Shown: positions 47,820 to 58,593 of the stretch, in pieces | Layout: every line of letters begins with the position of its first letter | How positions within the stretch are numbered: position 1 is the stretch's first letter | Assembly: GCF_003576645.1 (NCBI RefSeq) | Contig: NC_044929.1 | Location: 2,614,225-2,678,224 of the forward strand | Length of the DNA stretch: 64,000 nucleotides | Direction of reading: 5' to 3' | From: Ipomoea triloba | Taxonomy: Eukaryota; Streptophyta; Magnoliopsida; Solanales; Convolvulaceae | Position numbers and translations under genes: made by a program | The notes under the pieces: generated by a model | Databases searched by the model: none | What the model saw: the letters and a program-made list of their open reading frames with translations, nothing else | Told to the model about the DNA's origin: nothing

Positions 47820-48560
47820 TGTGTTTCATTGAGTTAATTTAGTCCTTAATTGGTTATGGACTTGGACTCATGGTTTTATCTAATTGAGTCATCTGCCTTG
47901 ATTGGTTGTTAGAATCAAAGACTAAATTAATAAAAACGCTATAATTAAGGATTGAATTGGATAAAACGTCTATAATAGATGATTAAATTAGGACATTAGG
48001 TAAAACCACTATAGTTGATGACGAAATTGGGATGTCTTGCCTTTGTTGGTTGTTAGAATCAATGAATAAATTGAGAAAAACACAATAGTTGAGAATTAAA
48101 TTGGATAAAACTACTATAGTCGATTATTAAATTAAGACATTAGGTAAAATCACTATAGTCGATGACGAAATTGGGGTGCCCTGTCTCTTGTTGGTTGTTA
48201 GAATCAATGACTAAATTAAGAAAAAATATTATAGTAATTAAATTAGGACATTAGGTAAAATCACTATAATCGATGACTAAATTGAAATACTCTACCTCGG
48301 TTAGTTGTTAGAATTAATGACTAAATCGAGATAAAACGGTATAATTGAGGAACAAATTGGGTAAAATTACTATAGTTGATGATTAAATTAAGTAAATCAT
48401 TATAGTTGATTAACTAAATTGAATATTAATGAAAAAATACCAAATTATTCTACCAAAATACTCAATTAGATAATAATCATTGAAATTCTTAATCCAATTA
48501 AACACATAAGACAAAGTTAAAAAATCCACTATAACCTAACACTAAATTGGACATTATCTG
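47820..48560. repeat. Degenerate tandem array downstream of the bZIP gene
   Basis: The phrases ACTATAGT(T/C)GATGA, AAATTGGGATAAAAC-like and TTGGTTGTTAGAATCAATGA recur every 60-130 bp in the same order, showing repeated duplication of one sequence. The unit resembles decayed arms of foldback elements. No frame is preserved. Confidence 0.75.
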
Positions 48561-49371
48561 ATAGTTAAATTCTATGCATAAAAAATTTCCAACACTCTTC
48601 TCGCCGCATAATTCTATCTGCAGCTGTACAAATTAAAATTGTGAAAGTGAATGGTTAATCATAGTGGTCCGGGTCCATATATGCCAGAGAAATCAAGAAA
48701 CTTCATGATTGTTTTACTTCAAAATTCCATTAAGACCAATTGTGGGATGGTAAGTGGATCAAAATGAAATGTCCAAAATAAAATACTCCTTATAATAGAA
48801 ATATGAGTTAATCCCACTTTCATTCTATTTAATATTCAGCCATCTACGACTTTTGACAAATTTGTTAAAATATGGTTTCAAATTCAATTTTAAAATGTCT
48901 AAAATATTCCTACACTATAAATATTTCATCAGAAAATAAATTAAATTGAAAGGTTTAATATTTTGTACTATCTTCCATCTCTTTGTCCTGGTTCCGTTAA
49001 TAAAGTTTGAATCAAGTTATTTACTATGTAAATTATTTTTTTGTAATATTTGGCTTAGTTTCAATACATAAAATTTATATATTTAGAAAAAGAAACAATT
49101 TTAATTAAGTATAGATTAAACATGTTAAAATTAAAAGCCATTGACTAACAATAATGACTAATGTTGTGACTTGTGGGTATAGATTAAACATGTTAAAATT
49201 AAAAATCATTGACTATATATACCTAAACATATCATGATTATGTCCAAGAGAACAAAAATAAATTAACTCTTGGAAAATCAAATCCATTGTACACACTATA
49301 TATATGCACTATATATATCCATTTCCAAACTTCTAAAAAATCATGTTAGAAGAAGATGAAAAGTAATAGAA
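48561..49371. other. Gene-free AT-rich interval with Stowaway debris
   Basis: 48970-49100 contains TTTGTCCTGGTTCCGTTAATAAAG and AAATTTATATATTTAGA, the interior of the Stowaway family. A 30-bp direct repeat (AGATTAAACATGTTAAAATT) lies near 49110 and 49182. Confidence 0.5.
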
Positions 49372-49602
49372 AAATGCAAGTGGTCCTTCCCTACGGAGCT
49401 TAACTCAATGGTTTAAGGGCCACCCTAGAAGTCTTTTCCCAGTGAGAGGGCGGAGTCTAAAACTAATAACTAATCAGACAATTCACGATTTACCTTCTCT
49501 AGTGCCATCGCCATTGGACAGAGGTTATGAGGATTTAGAACTAATACGTTTAGTATAAGCTGCGAAACCTGATGTATCCAGAAAAGAAATGCAAGTGGTC
49601 CT
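49372..49602 (+). mobile_element. SINE with exact 16-bp target-site duplication
   Basis: AAATGCAAGTGGTCCT flanks a 199-bp insert (49388-49586) exactly at both ends. The insert begins TCCCTACGGAGCTTAACTCA (box A-like) with GGGCGGAGTCTAAAAC (box B-like), as in tRNA-derived SINEs. It is a different family from 27867-27997. Confidence 0.8.
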
Positions 49603-49872
49603 GAATGAATCTAAGGTCAGCAACAAGGCCATCTATCCATCTGCTTTGAACAGTAAAGATAGCACAAACAAGAAGACAAATGGAGGTGGATATGCTGTTG
49701 ATAGTGGCTCATAATTCAAAGAGAGCTTCTATAACAAACACAACACATTTGAAAAGGCAACCCACTATAAGATCCAGCAACTGTGCTTTAACATTTAGTG
49801 AGCTAGGGCATCAGCCATCAGCTCTCCAGGGCACATCCTAGAATATGTATACTTTCCGGATTGGATATCATT

Positions 49873-49921
<49 letters not shown>

Positions 49922-50375
49922 CATTATTCAATTCCTATCACCACCTTGATATGATATTATCTTTCTATACAGTTGAATTCACAGCTGAAAAATGCCAATT
50001 ACCCGCCTCTTTTACTATCACTCAAAAAATAAATAGATTAGTGAACTTTTTGACATTTCATACCATCTCAAAAGACCGTAGTCAAAAATTGATTACTATT
50101 TCCAATCACTTTTTGGTGATGGTTAACCAAATAACGTGTTTAATACATTTAAACATGAGTCTAACCTCATAGTGGTGGAAAGAAATATATTGATTATCTC
50201 CACTATCATTGATATCTTAATCCACTAGTAGAGAATTGACAAAAAAATGTAACAATACACAATATCTTTGTGTTGCCTCTGGGAGCATATTCTTACCTAA
50301 AACTCTTCCCTATATATATAAGGATGGGTTTGAGGAAATGATCTCTAGGAGATTCTATAGAATCACAAAACGAAC
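49603..50375. other. Gene-free interval with a CA microsatellite
   Basis: (CA)n at 49875-49914 is the only notable feature. No gene seen. Confidence 0.5.
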
Positions 50376-50790
50376 TTCAGGATGAGATTTACAACGGTAG
50401 ATAGGGAATTTTGATTGTAATTGATTACTACAGTTGGTGTAAAATTCTATGGGAGGAAATGAGGTGTTAAGACCTCTTCTAATTCGTAAGTGAGTCTTAG
50501 ATGTACATGTGATCTAATTAATAAAATTAGGAAGGAACGTGAAAAAGATCAAATTTTCTAAAAGGTCAGGATCTTAGAACTTCAGGATGAGATTTACAAC
50601 CGCAAGTAGGGAATTTTGAATGCACCTGATTATTACACTCGGTGTAAAACTTTAGGAGAAGATTGAGATGAGCGTGTTAAGGCCTCTTCTAATTTGTAAT
50701 TTGTAAGTGTAGTCTTAGACTCTTAGATGTACATGTGATCACATTGATTAAATTAGAAAGGACTGAAGAAGATTATGTTTTCTAAAAGGT
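50376..50790. repeat. Tandem duplication, about 205 bp period
   Basis: Both copies start AGGATGAGATTTACAAC (50379 and 50583) and share CCTCTTCTAATT and TAGATGTACATGTGATC. The second copy runs directly into copia gag sequence. Confidence 0.75.
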
Positions 50791-51140
50791 TTGAATGGGG
50801 ATTTTAACAACATCGAGTTAGTGTTTTGGTCCTTGATCCCATTAAAGGGGTTGACAAAGTTTTTTGGCATGACTCTCAAACTAGAAAGGCATATGAATGT
50901 AAGAAGCGTTTGATATAATAGTAACGAGACAATGAGTGTCAATGTTAGTTAGGAGAATCTGATAAAATCCATGAGTTAAAGAAGTTCCATGCTTAAAAAA
51001 TCAAATAATAAATAAATAAATAAATAAGCCAACAACAACAACAACAACTAAGTGCACATATTGTGGGATGAATGGTCATACAATTAACAAATGTTACAAG
51101 AGACATAGTTACCTTCCAGGTTGGATTAAGATGTATTGTG
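50760..51140 (+). pseudogene. Ty1/copia gag relic with intact-looking CCHC knuckle
   Basis: A decayed frame reads VLVLDPIKGVDKVFW, like the conserved end of copia gag, and after an A-rich stretch CTYCGMNGHTINKCYKRH, a proper Cys-x2-Cys-x4-His-x4-Cys knuckle (51052-51105). Stops lie between. It is not a functional gene. Confidence 0.75.
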
Positions 51141-51292
51141 TTGATAATTGTTCTATCTTTGTTTAGGCCTAAATAGACACTTTGTAGTAACACTCTTTTC
51201 TATCTCCGTTAATGAAGAACTATAATCCCCCCTTTTTGTTCATATTTTTCTACGTTACGTTGTTGCCTGACTTTCCATCATAGTATCAGAGC
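51139..51292 (+). mobile_element. Short copia LTR plus primer-binding site
   Basis: TGTTGATAATTG... CTTTCCATCA (51139-51280, 142 bp) looks like a compact copia LTR and is followed directly by TAGTATCAGAGC (51281-51292), one mismatch from the initiator-Met PBS. Its position just after the gag relic means the locus is rearranged or nested. Confidence 0.6.
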
Positions 51293-51480
51293 TATGCAAT
51301 CCGAGTTTTGCAATGGTCATATCGGCAATTAGAGAATCCAATGGCACAACTCGATCACTACAACGTGTTTCACAAGTTTCTCTCTTGCGACAAAATGCCA
51401 ACTTAGAGAATTAAAATAATCCTTTATTTTTGTATATCAGCAAAAAAAAAAAGTATTATTGTAATTCTCTAAGGATTATA

Positions 51481-52095
51481 TGAGTAAGTCGTGGCATGCT
51501 ACGTGTATCCAATCTGAGGCAATTCATATGGCTATAGACTGGCAGGGACTGTCGAGTATGGCAGATGTTGTTAAAGAACCTCAATTACACCCGTGTAATG
51601 TTCCTTTCTCCACGGAGGGGTTGCTGAAAGTATATGTGAATGCGGCTGTGTTTCCTAATTCCGAGCAAACCTATTATGTATGGCATTGTAATTATGGATC
51701 ATGATGGAGCTTTTGTTGCTGCTAAGAGTGGTTCTTATCGATGCATGAATAACGCTCACCTTACTGAAGCCATGGCGGTAATGGAAGCCTTGTCTTGGGC
51801 AAAGGATAGGGGTTGTATGAAGATTGCGGTTCTTTCAGACTGTCATATGGTATGTAATTTTATCAATGGGTCTTCAATAGATTTATCCTATGCTAGCTGC
51901 GCCATTAATGATTGTAAAGTTATTCAAAGACACGTCAGTTGGTTTTGTTCCTAAATCAATGAATAAGCTTGTCCATGCTTTAGCTAGGGCTGTCCATTTT
52001 CAACCTGGTCCTTCTATCTAGGTTTCTTCTATTCCTCCTTGTATTAAACGATTGATTTAATGAAATTTACTATTTTCCTTTCAAAATAAAAATAA
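51481..52095 (+). pseudogene. LINE RNase H-like 3' relic
   Basis: Two frames together cover an RVT_3-type RNase H domain: LKVYVNAAVFPNS, then HLTEAMAVMEALSWAKDRG, AVLSDCHMVCNFING, and in a third frame KSMNKLVHALARAVHF. The frame breaks fall near 51650-51690 and 51925. The first acidic residue of the site (normally Asp in VxVDAA) is Asn. An A-rich tail follows near 52083. A 5'-truncated, dead LINE. Confidence 0.8.
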
Positions 52096-52575
52096 CCCTT
52101 AAACTTTTCACCATATATGAAAGGTTAATTAGCTACAAAAATTTTTAAAAGTCGCAATTAAATTTATCAACATTTATTTTTGAACTAGTAATTGATCTGT
52201 AATAGCATGTCACTAGCGTTCCGACTAGCTTTGGCTACTAAATCGACAGTCGGCTACATACTGACAAACGGTTGTTGATTGCCTTTGAAGAAGGCGAGCA
52301 ACAGGTAGTCGTCATCTTTTACGATAGAGAAGGTGACCAGTATGTCACTTTTTCCATTGAAGAGGGCGACCAACGACCGTTTATCAGTCGCTGATTGTCA
52401 AAGTTAGTTAGAATCTCATCGAAATACTAATGACATGTTATTACAAGTCAGTAACTGATTTTTGAACTTCGATGTAAGAAAATAACATGTTGATGTTAAT
52501 TACAAATTTTAAAAGTTTAAGAGTTTAATTGACTTTTTGTATAAAGTTGAGGTGCTTATCACTTTAAAAAAAAAA
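52096..52575. mobile_element. Degenerate foldback element related to 31921-32474
   Basis: Outer arms TTTAAAAGTCGCAATTAA and the AAAAGTTTAAGAGTTTAATTG side are inverted counterparts. The core again carries GGCGACCA and AGTCGTC motifs and GTAATAGCATGTCA... TGACATGTTATTAC as an inverted pair. Confidence 0.6.
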
Positions 52576-52815
52576 AAAATTTGATAAATCATAACAAAAT
52601 ACAAATGTTTGGTATTTTTCCAAATAAGCCCTTCCCTTTATGATTATCATCTTTTATCGGGAAAAGGAAACTCGAGGGCACGTCATATAGACATGAAATA
52701 CGTTTTGGTTGGACCGCTTGATGAGGCTTTCAGTAAGCCGATTATGTGCCCACCTTACCATCACGTTTCTGCAACTCTCCGTCGCCTTCCCACCCTCCAC
52801 CGCCACCGCTACCTT

Positions 52816-52824
52816 CTATATATG
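52816..52824 (+). promoter_or_regulatory. TATA box of the microprotein gene
   Basis: CTATATATGA about 85 bp upstream of the ATG at 52905, followed by a purine-rich leader. Confidence 0.35.
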
Positions 52825-52904
52825 ACAATAGTGGAGGAAAATGTAGAGAAGACCCAATTTTCAGATTAAGATTTCATTCATATTTTGAGAGTAGTGTATA
52901 GAAG

Positions 52905-53048
52905 ATGTTGATGGGAATAAGCTTGCATTGCTTGATGGACTTTGTGGTTGCTGGGTTCTCTCTCATGATTGGGTTGGGAATTTTCGCCTTCATTGCTTCA
53001 ATTCTCTGCTCTTCTGCTTTCTTCCAGAATGCAAAGGAGCTTTCTTGA
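52905..53048 (+). CDS. 47-residue hydrophobic microprotein, unknown function
   Basis: ATG at 52905, TGA at 53046-53048. The protein starts MLMGISLHCLMDFV and ends FFQNAKELS. Residues 12-40 are almost entirely hydrophobic or small (SLMIGLGIFAFIASILC), enough for one membrane helix or a tight hairpin; the C-terminus is short and polar. A TATA box lies upstream. A strong donor CCCAG/GTATCT (53088/53089) lies 40 bp after the stop, with acceptor-like TTTACAG and CTTGCAG at 54400 and 54502, so the transcript probably has introns in its 3' UTR. An hAT MITE sits in that presumed intron. I have a faint memory of similar short plant proteins annotated only as transmembrane but cannot name one. A non-coding transcript is the alternative. 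Confidence 0.5.
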   Translation: MLMGISLHCLMDFVVAGFSLMIGLGIFAFIASILCSSAFFQNAKELS

Positions 53049-53721
53049 TTCTTCCTTGCCCTATTGCCCCAAAATGGATTTTGCCCAGGTATCTCTTTCG
53101 TTATCTTTCTTTTGTTTTTGGTTAATTCATGTGATTCTTATGGGGTTTTTGTTTCTGGGCTTAGGCAATTACCATTTCTTTCTGCAATTTTCTTGAAAAT
53201 TTTGTTGCAGATTAGCTATTTTGCTTGGCTTCTCTACGTTTTCTAGTGTGGGTTATTCATGCTTCTTTGTGAGATATTGCTTCCCTTGTTTAATACTTTC
53301 TTTTTGTTCTTGCAATTTGACTGCAAATATGATATTTTGGCTCTGGAATTCACCGGGATTTTGCTTTGTTTAAGATTTGAATTTTGTAAAACTATTAATT
53401 TCCTAGCTAAATTGTGTTGGAAAGACTTCAGTTTTCTCTTTTTTGTTTTTTTTTTTTTTTAATTGTCTAAATGCAGTGCACAATGTACAATTGTTCTGTT
53501 TGGTTAATGAAATTTGTGGTGCACTCTTGCTTCCAATAACATTATCATGAAGCTGAGAACTTTAGTTGGAGTTTGGGTAAAATGGGGAGTAGATGTATTG
53601 TGGCTGCCTTAGGTGAAGCAAGTCAAGGCAAACTATGTCTGAGCATATCACTTGCAATTACACATGGAGAAAATTCTGCTTCAATTGCATATCATTTTTT
53701 AACTCTTTCCATAGTCATTGG

Positions 53722-54064
53722 CAGTGTTGTAAAAATCGGCCTAGGGGCTAGGCCGAGGGGATTTCAGCCCTAGGTGGCTTTTAGTTGGCCAGTCAACTAG
53801 GCGCCCAACTCGGCCGAGTGGCTTTTTTTTAATTCCCTTGTTTGTATGTTGTCGCCTGCTCGGCTGCGCCTCTTCCATATTCCTCTAGCCAAGTACTCAA
53901 TGAACAATGTAGCATATGTTATATGTAGTTGACTAGTTTGGGGAATTATAACAGTCTAATAGCTCACAACCCAATGCTTTTTATTAAAAAAAAAAATTAA
54001 TTACTTGGCCGCTTAGGCCAGGCACCCGACTAGCACCTAGCGCCTAGCACCTTCTGCAACATTG
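53722..54064. mobile_element. hAT-like MITE, 343 bp
   Basis: Termini CAGTGTTGTAAAAA and TTCTGCAACATTG are near-inverted. Flanks GTCATTGG and GTCATTTT share six of eight bases, a decayed 8-bp duplication. The interior matches the copy at 9105-9554 (GCCTGCTCGGCT, TTATAACAGTCTAA). Confidence 0.8.
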
Positions 54065-54400
54065 GTCATTTTTATGATCAATATGTACAAAGAGAAGTAT
54101 TAATAAGGCCTGTCTCATTGCTGGTTGTTAGGCACTTAAGCTGTGAAATGAGATATGGCCTGAGGGATGTATAGGATCAATAACCTTGAACTCTTGATGT
54201 CACTTCTTAGATTTGAAGTCACTCAAGTCGGTGATTTACTGATTTCTTGATAAAGTTGCCATGGAGAATGATACCAAAGCTAAGCACTGATGATGTTCTA
54301 TTTTCCTAGCGACCTAGCGTCTATAATTCTTCTTACGGTTTGAATTCATTGATATTAACCACCATGCTCGCCATGGATACCTTCTGCATTTGATTTACAG

Positions 54401-54841
54401 GTCTCGTCCTTTTCTTATATATGAAATGTCGATGATTTAGTGTACCTTGTATGCATCGGTCACAAACCTGGACTCAGGGCTGCATTGTGATTTGTCTTGC
54501 AGGCTAGCAAAACATATATAGCGAAAAACCCAAAAAAAGAAAGATAGAAAACGAGAAAGTCGAGCTGAATAATGGGATGTTGAAGGGTGCGGCTTAGCTT
54601 CAATAAGCAAGGTCTAGAGATATGAAGCTGTGTAAGTAGTTTGTTGTTTGTAGTAATGTATGAAAAGCAAGCAGTATGCTTCCTTTGTGAAAGACATTTC
54701 TTTGCAGTTGATGAGTTTGGAATTAAACATGAAATTGTATCAAACTCGTGGCTTTCAAATGTGATAATCATATTCTACCTACTTGACAATTCCTTTGGAG
54801 AGTTTACTCTAACTTTTTTTTTTATGTTAATAATATTTAGG
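54401..54841 (+). other. Possible 3' UTR exons of the microprotein transcript
   Basis: Acceptor-like sites at 54400 and 54502 bound segments without a long frame, ending in T-rich sequence near 54815. Support is only from splice-like sequences. Confidence 0.3.
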
Positions 54842-55303
54842 TGATCTTAATTTGGCCTAACTAATCCTATGCTCACAGAATCGGTCTCGACTTAGAGCTA
54901 CAAGTTGCTCAATCAACCTACAAAATCATATCCAAGTATTTATGTGTACAAAGGATCCAATCGGCTTCTACTTTTACTTGTTAAATAAGGTTGTTGTCAT
55001 ATGTGCGAAGAATTTACAAAATTAAAAAAGTACATATAGAAAATAACAAAAACAACATAAGAAAAGGCAACTCAATTATTTTCTGCAATAGAAGCAGACA
55101 TGCATGTGAACAAAGGTATTTAATTTTCTATTTAACTTGAACAGTATAGGTGGCATGGTCAGGCCGTCACCGTGTCTGCCATTGTGTTATATATACTCTC
55201 CGTCAATATTGAACTACCTATTACGGAGTTCATAAACTCAAATTATAAATATAATTTTTAAAAATTATATGTAAACAGTTAAGAATTTTTTTAATTATGT
55301 TCG

Positions 55304-55408
55304 AGCCTCAGTGGAGGCAACATTGACTCTTTGTGCTTCATTAGGTTGAGAAAATAGCTATGAACAGATACTACATTGTAATAGAGTCAGTAGTACTAAA
55401 AAAAAAAA
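55304..55408 (+). mobile_element. SINE 3' fragment
   Basis: CCTCAGTGGAGGCAACA, TAGGTTGAGAAAATAGC, ACAGATACTACATTG and an A-run tail: the 3' half of the family seen at 27867-27997. Confidence 0.6.
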
Positions 55409-55489
55409 GAATTTTTTTTAATTTAAAAAATTCATAACAGATGTGTCATCACAGTACATAATAGTTGGCTATAAACAATATGATAACAC

Positions 55490-55623
55490 TTGTGTGAGAC
55501 CGCCTCACGGCTCTAAATCCGTGAGACGGGTCGGATATTCGATTAATGGGTCAGATCTTTGGCTCATTAATCAAATATCCGACCCATCTCACTGATTGAG
55601 ACTCGTGAGACAATCTCACACAA
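55490..55623. mobile_element. Near-perfect hairpin MITE, 134 bp
   Basis: Outer inverted repeat TTGTGTGAGACCG / ATCTCACACAA. The inner arms GGTCGGATATTCGATTAATG and CATTAATCAAATATCCGACC pair around a short loop, and CCGTGAGACGG and ACTCGTGAGACAAT repeat the outer motif. The whole could fold into one long stem. Immediately downstream (55654-55693) is a TRIM LTR fragment. Confidence 0.75.
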
Positions 55624-55629
55624 ATTTTT

Positions 55630-57266
55630 ACCTACGCGAAAAACTATAACCTGTGACTTGGTGCTGGACTTGGCCCTTCACCGGCCTCCACCCAATATAT
55701 ATTACATATATCTTACAAATAAATATATATATATATCATTTAGTTCATGTATTAAATATATATTTGAAAATGTGTATATATATGACGGAATAATATTTTA
55801 TGGATAGAGGACTAAAAAGCGAAATGCGGGCAAGTAGAATATAGTTTTCTCACCTAACATGAAGAAGCCCATTTCTTCACCATTTTCCACACCAAACAAC
55901 ATTCCACCAACCATACATTCACTTTTAATTGTGGGGCATATATATAATCAAATAATTATATAACTAATCAATATACTATAATTTAAGTTTTTATTAATTA
56001 AGTCAATTCAGACTGCTATGTCCACTTTTAAATGTGGGACAAAAATCTGGAAAAAAAAAAAACCTATAATTGACGAGGATGCTCTTAGCTTTTGTCATGC
56101 ATTCCTGTCAGTTTCGTCATTCTCACTCCCTCTAATACAAAAATGTGAGGATATAATAAAATAATTATATAAATACTATATATAATCAATATAATACAAT
56201 TTAAATAAGTTTTTTATTTATTTAATCAAGTCAATTCAGACTGCTATTGTCCAATTTTAAATAAATACTCCGTATTAATTTAGATTTAATCTAGCTATTC
56301 ATTTGTAGTGGCAATTGAAATCAAATCAAATTGAAATTAATTTTATGAATTTGATTTTTGTCAATATTCTTTTGGTCGAATCTATCACACGGATTTTTTA
56401 TTATTTTTTACCTTTTATGTATAATTTGCAGGCTATCATACAAAAGTAAAGTTTACCCTGCATAAACCCTCAAAAAGTAACTATTAATTTTTTTTCATTA
56501 CTAAAAAAGTACATAATACAACTTAACAAAATATACATCATAGTAAAAATTTATCGTAAAAGTGGAGAAAAATGTTATTTTTATGTTGTTTTGGTTGGAT
56601 GAAAAATATTTTCCATTGGAAAAATGAATTCTTTACAAAGGAGTAGGATTTTGTTTTCCACAAGGCTTGAGAAAAAAATAACATGACTGGACCATTTTAC
56701 CCTTACAAAAGTTTCTTAATTATATAGACACCTATTTATTCATTTATCTTTTTAGAGGCATATTAGTTTTTATATTCATTATTATTTACCTTTTAAACCC
56801 AACCAAACAATAGAATCCATATTCCCATTAATTTCTTTTTTACCAACCAAACAATAGAATCAATTTTCCTGTAATTTATTTTTCATTGAATTAAAATTTC
56901 AATTCAATTTCTCTTCAAATATTTTTCAGCAAAACAAATGGGCTATTAATGTATAAAAAATGAATAAATTAGTGTTGTGTATCTTTTTGTGAACCCGGAT
57001 TTTGAATGTTTACAATTTACATTTTAAAAATTCACAATTTGAAAGTATATTACAAAAAAAAAAATCACAATTTGTATATTACAAACACACAATGTTAATG
57101 CTTACAATTTACATATTAAATATTCACAGTTTATCTTTTAAAAATTTACAATTTGTATACTACGAATACATAATGTTAACATACATAATTTATATGTTTT
57201 GACTTAAAAACACAATTTACATTCTAAAAATTCATAATTTCAATACTAAAAGTACACTAATTAATA
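55630..57266. other. Gene-free AT-rich interval
   Basis: Contains the 40-bp TRIM fragment at 55654-55693 (GGTGCTGGACTTGGCCCTTC), two similar stretches near 55935-56030 and 56155-56260 (AAGTCAATTCAGACTGCTAT) and alternating TTCACAATTT/TTAAAAATT motifs at 57000-57240. No gene seen. Confidence 0.5.
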
Positions 57267-57523
57267 CTACCTCCATCCCATTTTGTTTGTCTGATTCGGT
57301 TAATGAAGCTTGACTAAAGTTATTTTTAATTCAATTTTCATAATATTAAATTTAGTATTAGTATATAAAATTTATATATTTAGAAATTACATTAAAAATA
57401 CTATTAAACACAAAAAATTAAATTTAAAAATAATTAAAAATTACTAAAGAAAATAAGTAACGAAGAAAGAATTGATTTGACCAATGAATAATAAACATGA
57501 CATGTAAAATGGGACAGAGTGAG
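57267..57523. mobile_element. Stowaway MITE, 257 bp, TA target
   Basis: Termini CTACCTCCATCCCATTTT and AAAATGGGACAGAGTGAG match the Stowaway consensus (CTCCCTCCGTCCC). TA dinucleotides flank both ends (57265-57266 and 57524-57525). It is about 160 bp upstream of the 6PGD TATA box. Confidence 0.9.
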
Positions 57524-57666
57524 TACTACGGTGGACCATGTCCCTGGTATAACAAAGTCATAGTACCTTAAACAAAGGTAGGTACGGACACCAACTGCCA
57601 AAAAACGAGCAGCCCTTCGCTGATCGCTGTAGTGGAGAGCGGAGAAGGCCGAGAAGCTGTACTAAT

Positions 57667-57687
57667 TTGACTTGACTACCTATATAA
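57667..57687 (+). promoter_or_regulatory. 6PGD core promoter: two W-box cores and TATA
   Basis: TTGAC occurs twice in tandem (57667-57671 and 57672-57676), directly before TATATAA (57681-57687). The leader that follows has a (GAA)n tract (57711-57728) and no ATG before a donor TTAG/GTGAGT at 57793. The leader intron runs to 58582 (acceptor GATTACAG). Confidence 0.55.
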
Positions 57688-58593
57688 CTCTTTCACCGAT
57701 TTGCAAGGAGAAGAAGAAGAAGAAGAAGCGCCCATCATTTCTCTCAACGCTCTTCACCTTTTCAACTCCACACATTTCTTTTCAACTATTAGGTGAGTCA
57801 ATTTTCGTTTCCGCGTATTCACCGGCGTTCATACACAAGAAAAATCCCCGTGTTTTCAGTATTTATGTGCAAATTGATCTCGCTTTTTTCGTACCCAAAT
57901 CTGTAATATTTCTGGGATTCATTTATTTGACTTCGATTTCATATTCCGAGCACTTTTTAGCAAGTTTTGGAAGCGATTATAGGTAATAGTTTAGGTTTTC
58001 TTGTTCTAGTTTGTTCTGTTGATTCTCTCATCTTTGATCTATGATCATCGGTGATTGCATAAATGTAAACTTTTTGGGTATAACTCGTCTGGGCTACTGT
58101 AAATTTCAACTTTTTTTTACTGTCTTGTGCTGTTGTCTGCTGATATTTGATGGATTTCTTTTGTTGGTTTGCGAAGGCCTTTTCTATCTGCTTTGCTTGA
58201 TCAAATGAATTTGCAATTTGTAATGTTTTTTTTTCTGCTTCGTTTTTGATTTGTTTGGATCTGAAATCTACTCATATTAAATTGCAAATTCTCCTTTCTA
58301 TGCTTACCTGATCTATTGCACATATTTCATTTCACTTTGGTCACTTGGATTTCACTCTTGTAGTATCAAAATTCACTGTATATGATTGGTAAAAGTTCAT
58401 AATTGTTACTGTAATTTATTTTCATAGACTTTATCCTAAGAGGTGCAGACATATGTGGATGTGAAATGAGGGTGAAGGGTTCTGGGAAAAAAGAGTTGTT
58501 AGATATGTTGAAGTTTTGTTGCCCCAAATTTTCCTGCATCTTGCAAACTTTGAAATTAAATTGGTATTTTTCCCGATTACAGGAAAAAAAAGT

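Noticed and set aside
52609..52869. 86-codon frame before the microprotein
   Set aside because: It crosses the presumed TATA box and promoter and has no recognisable motif.
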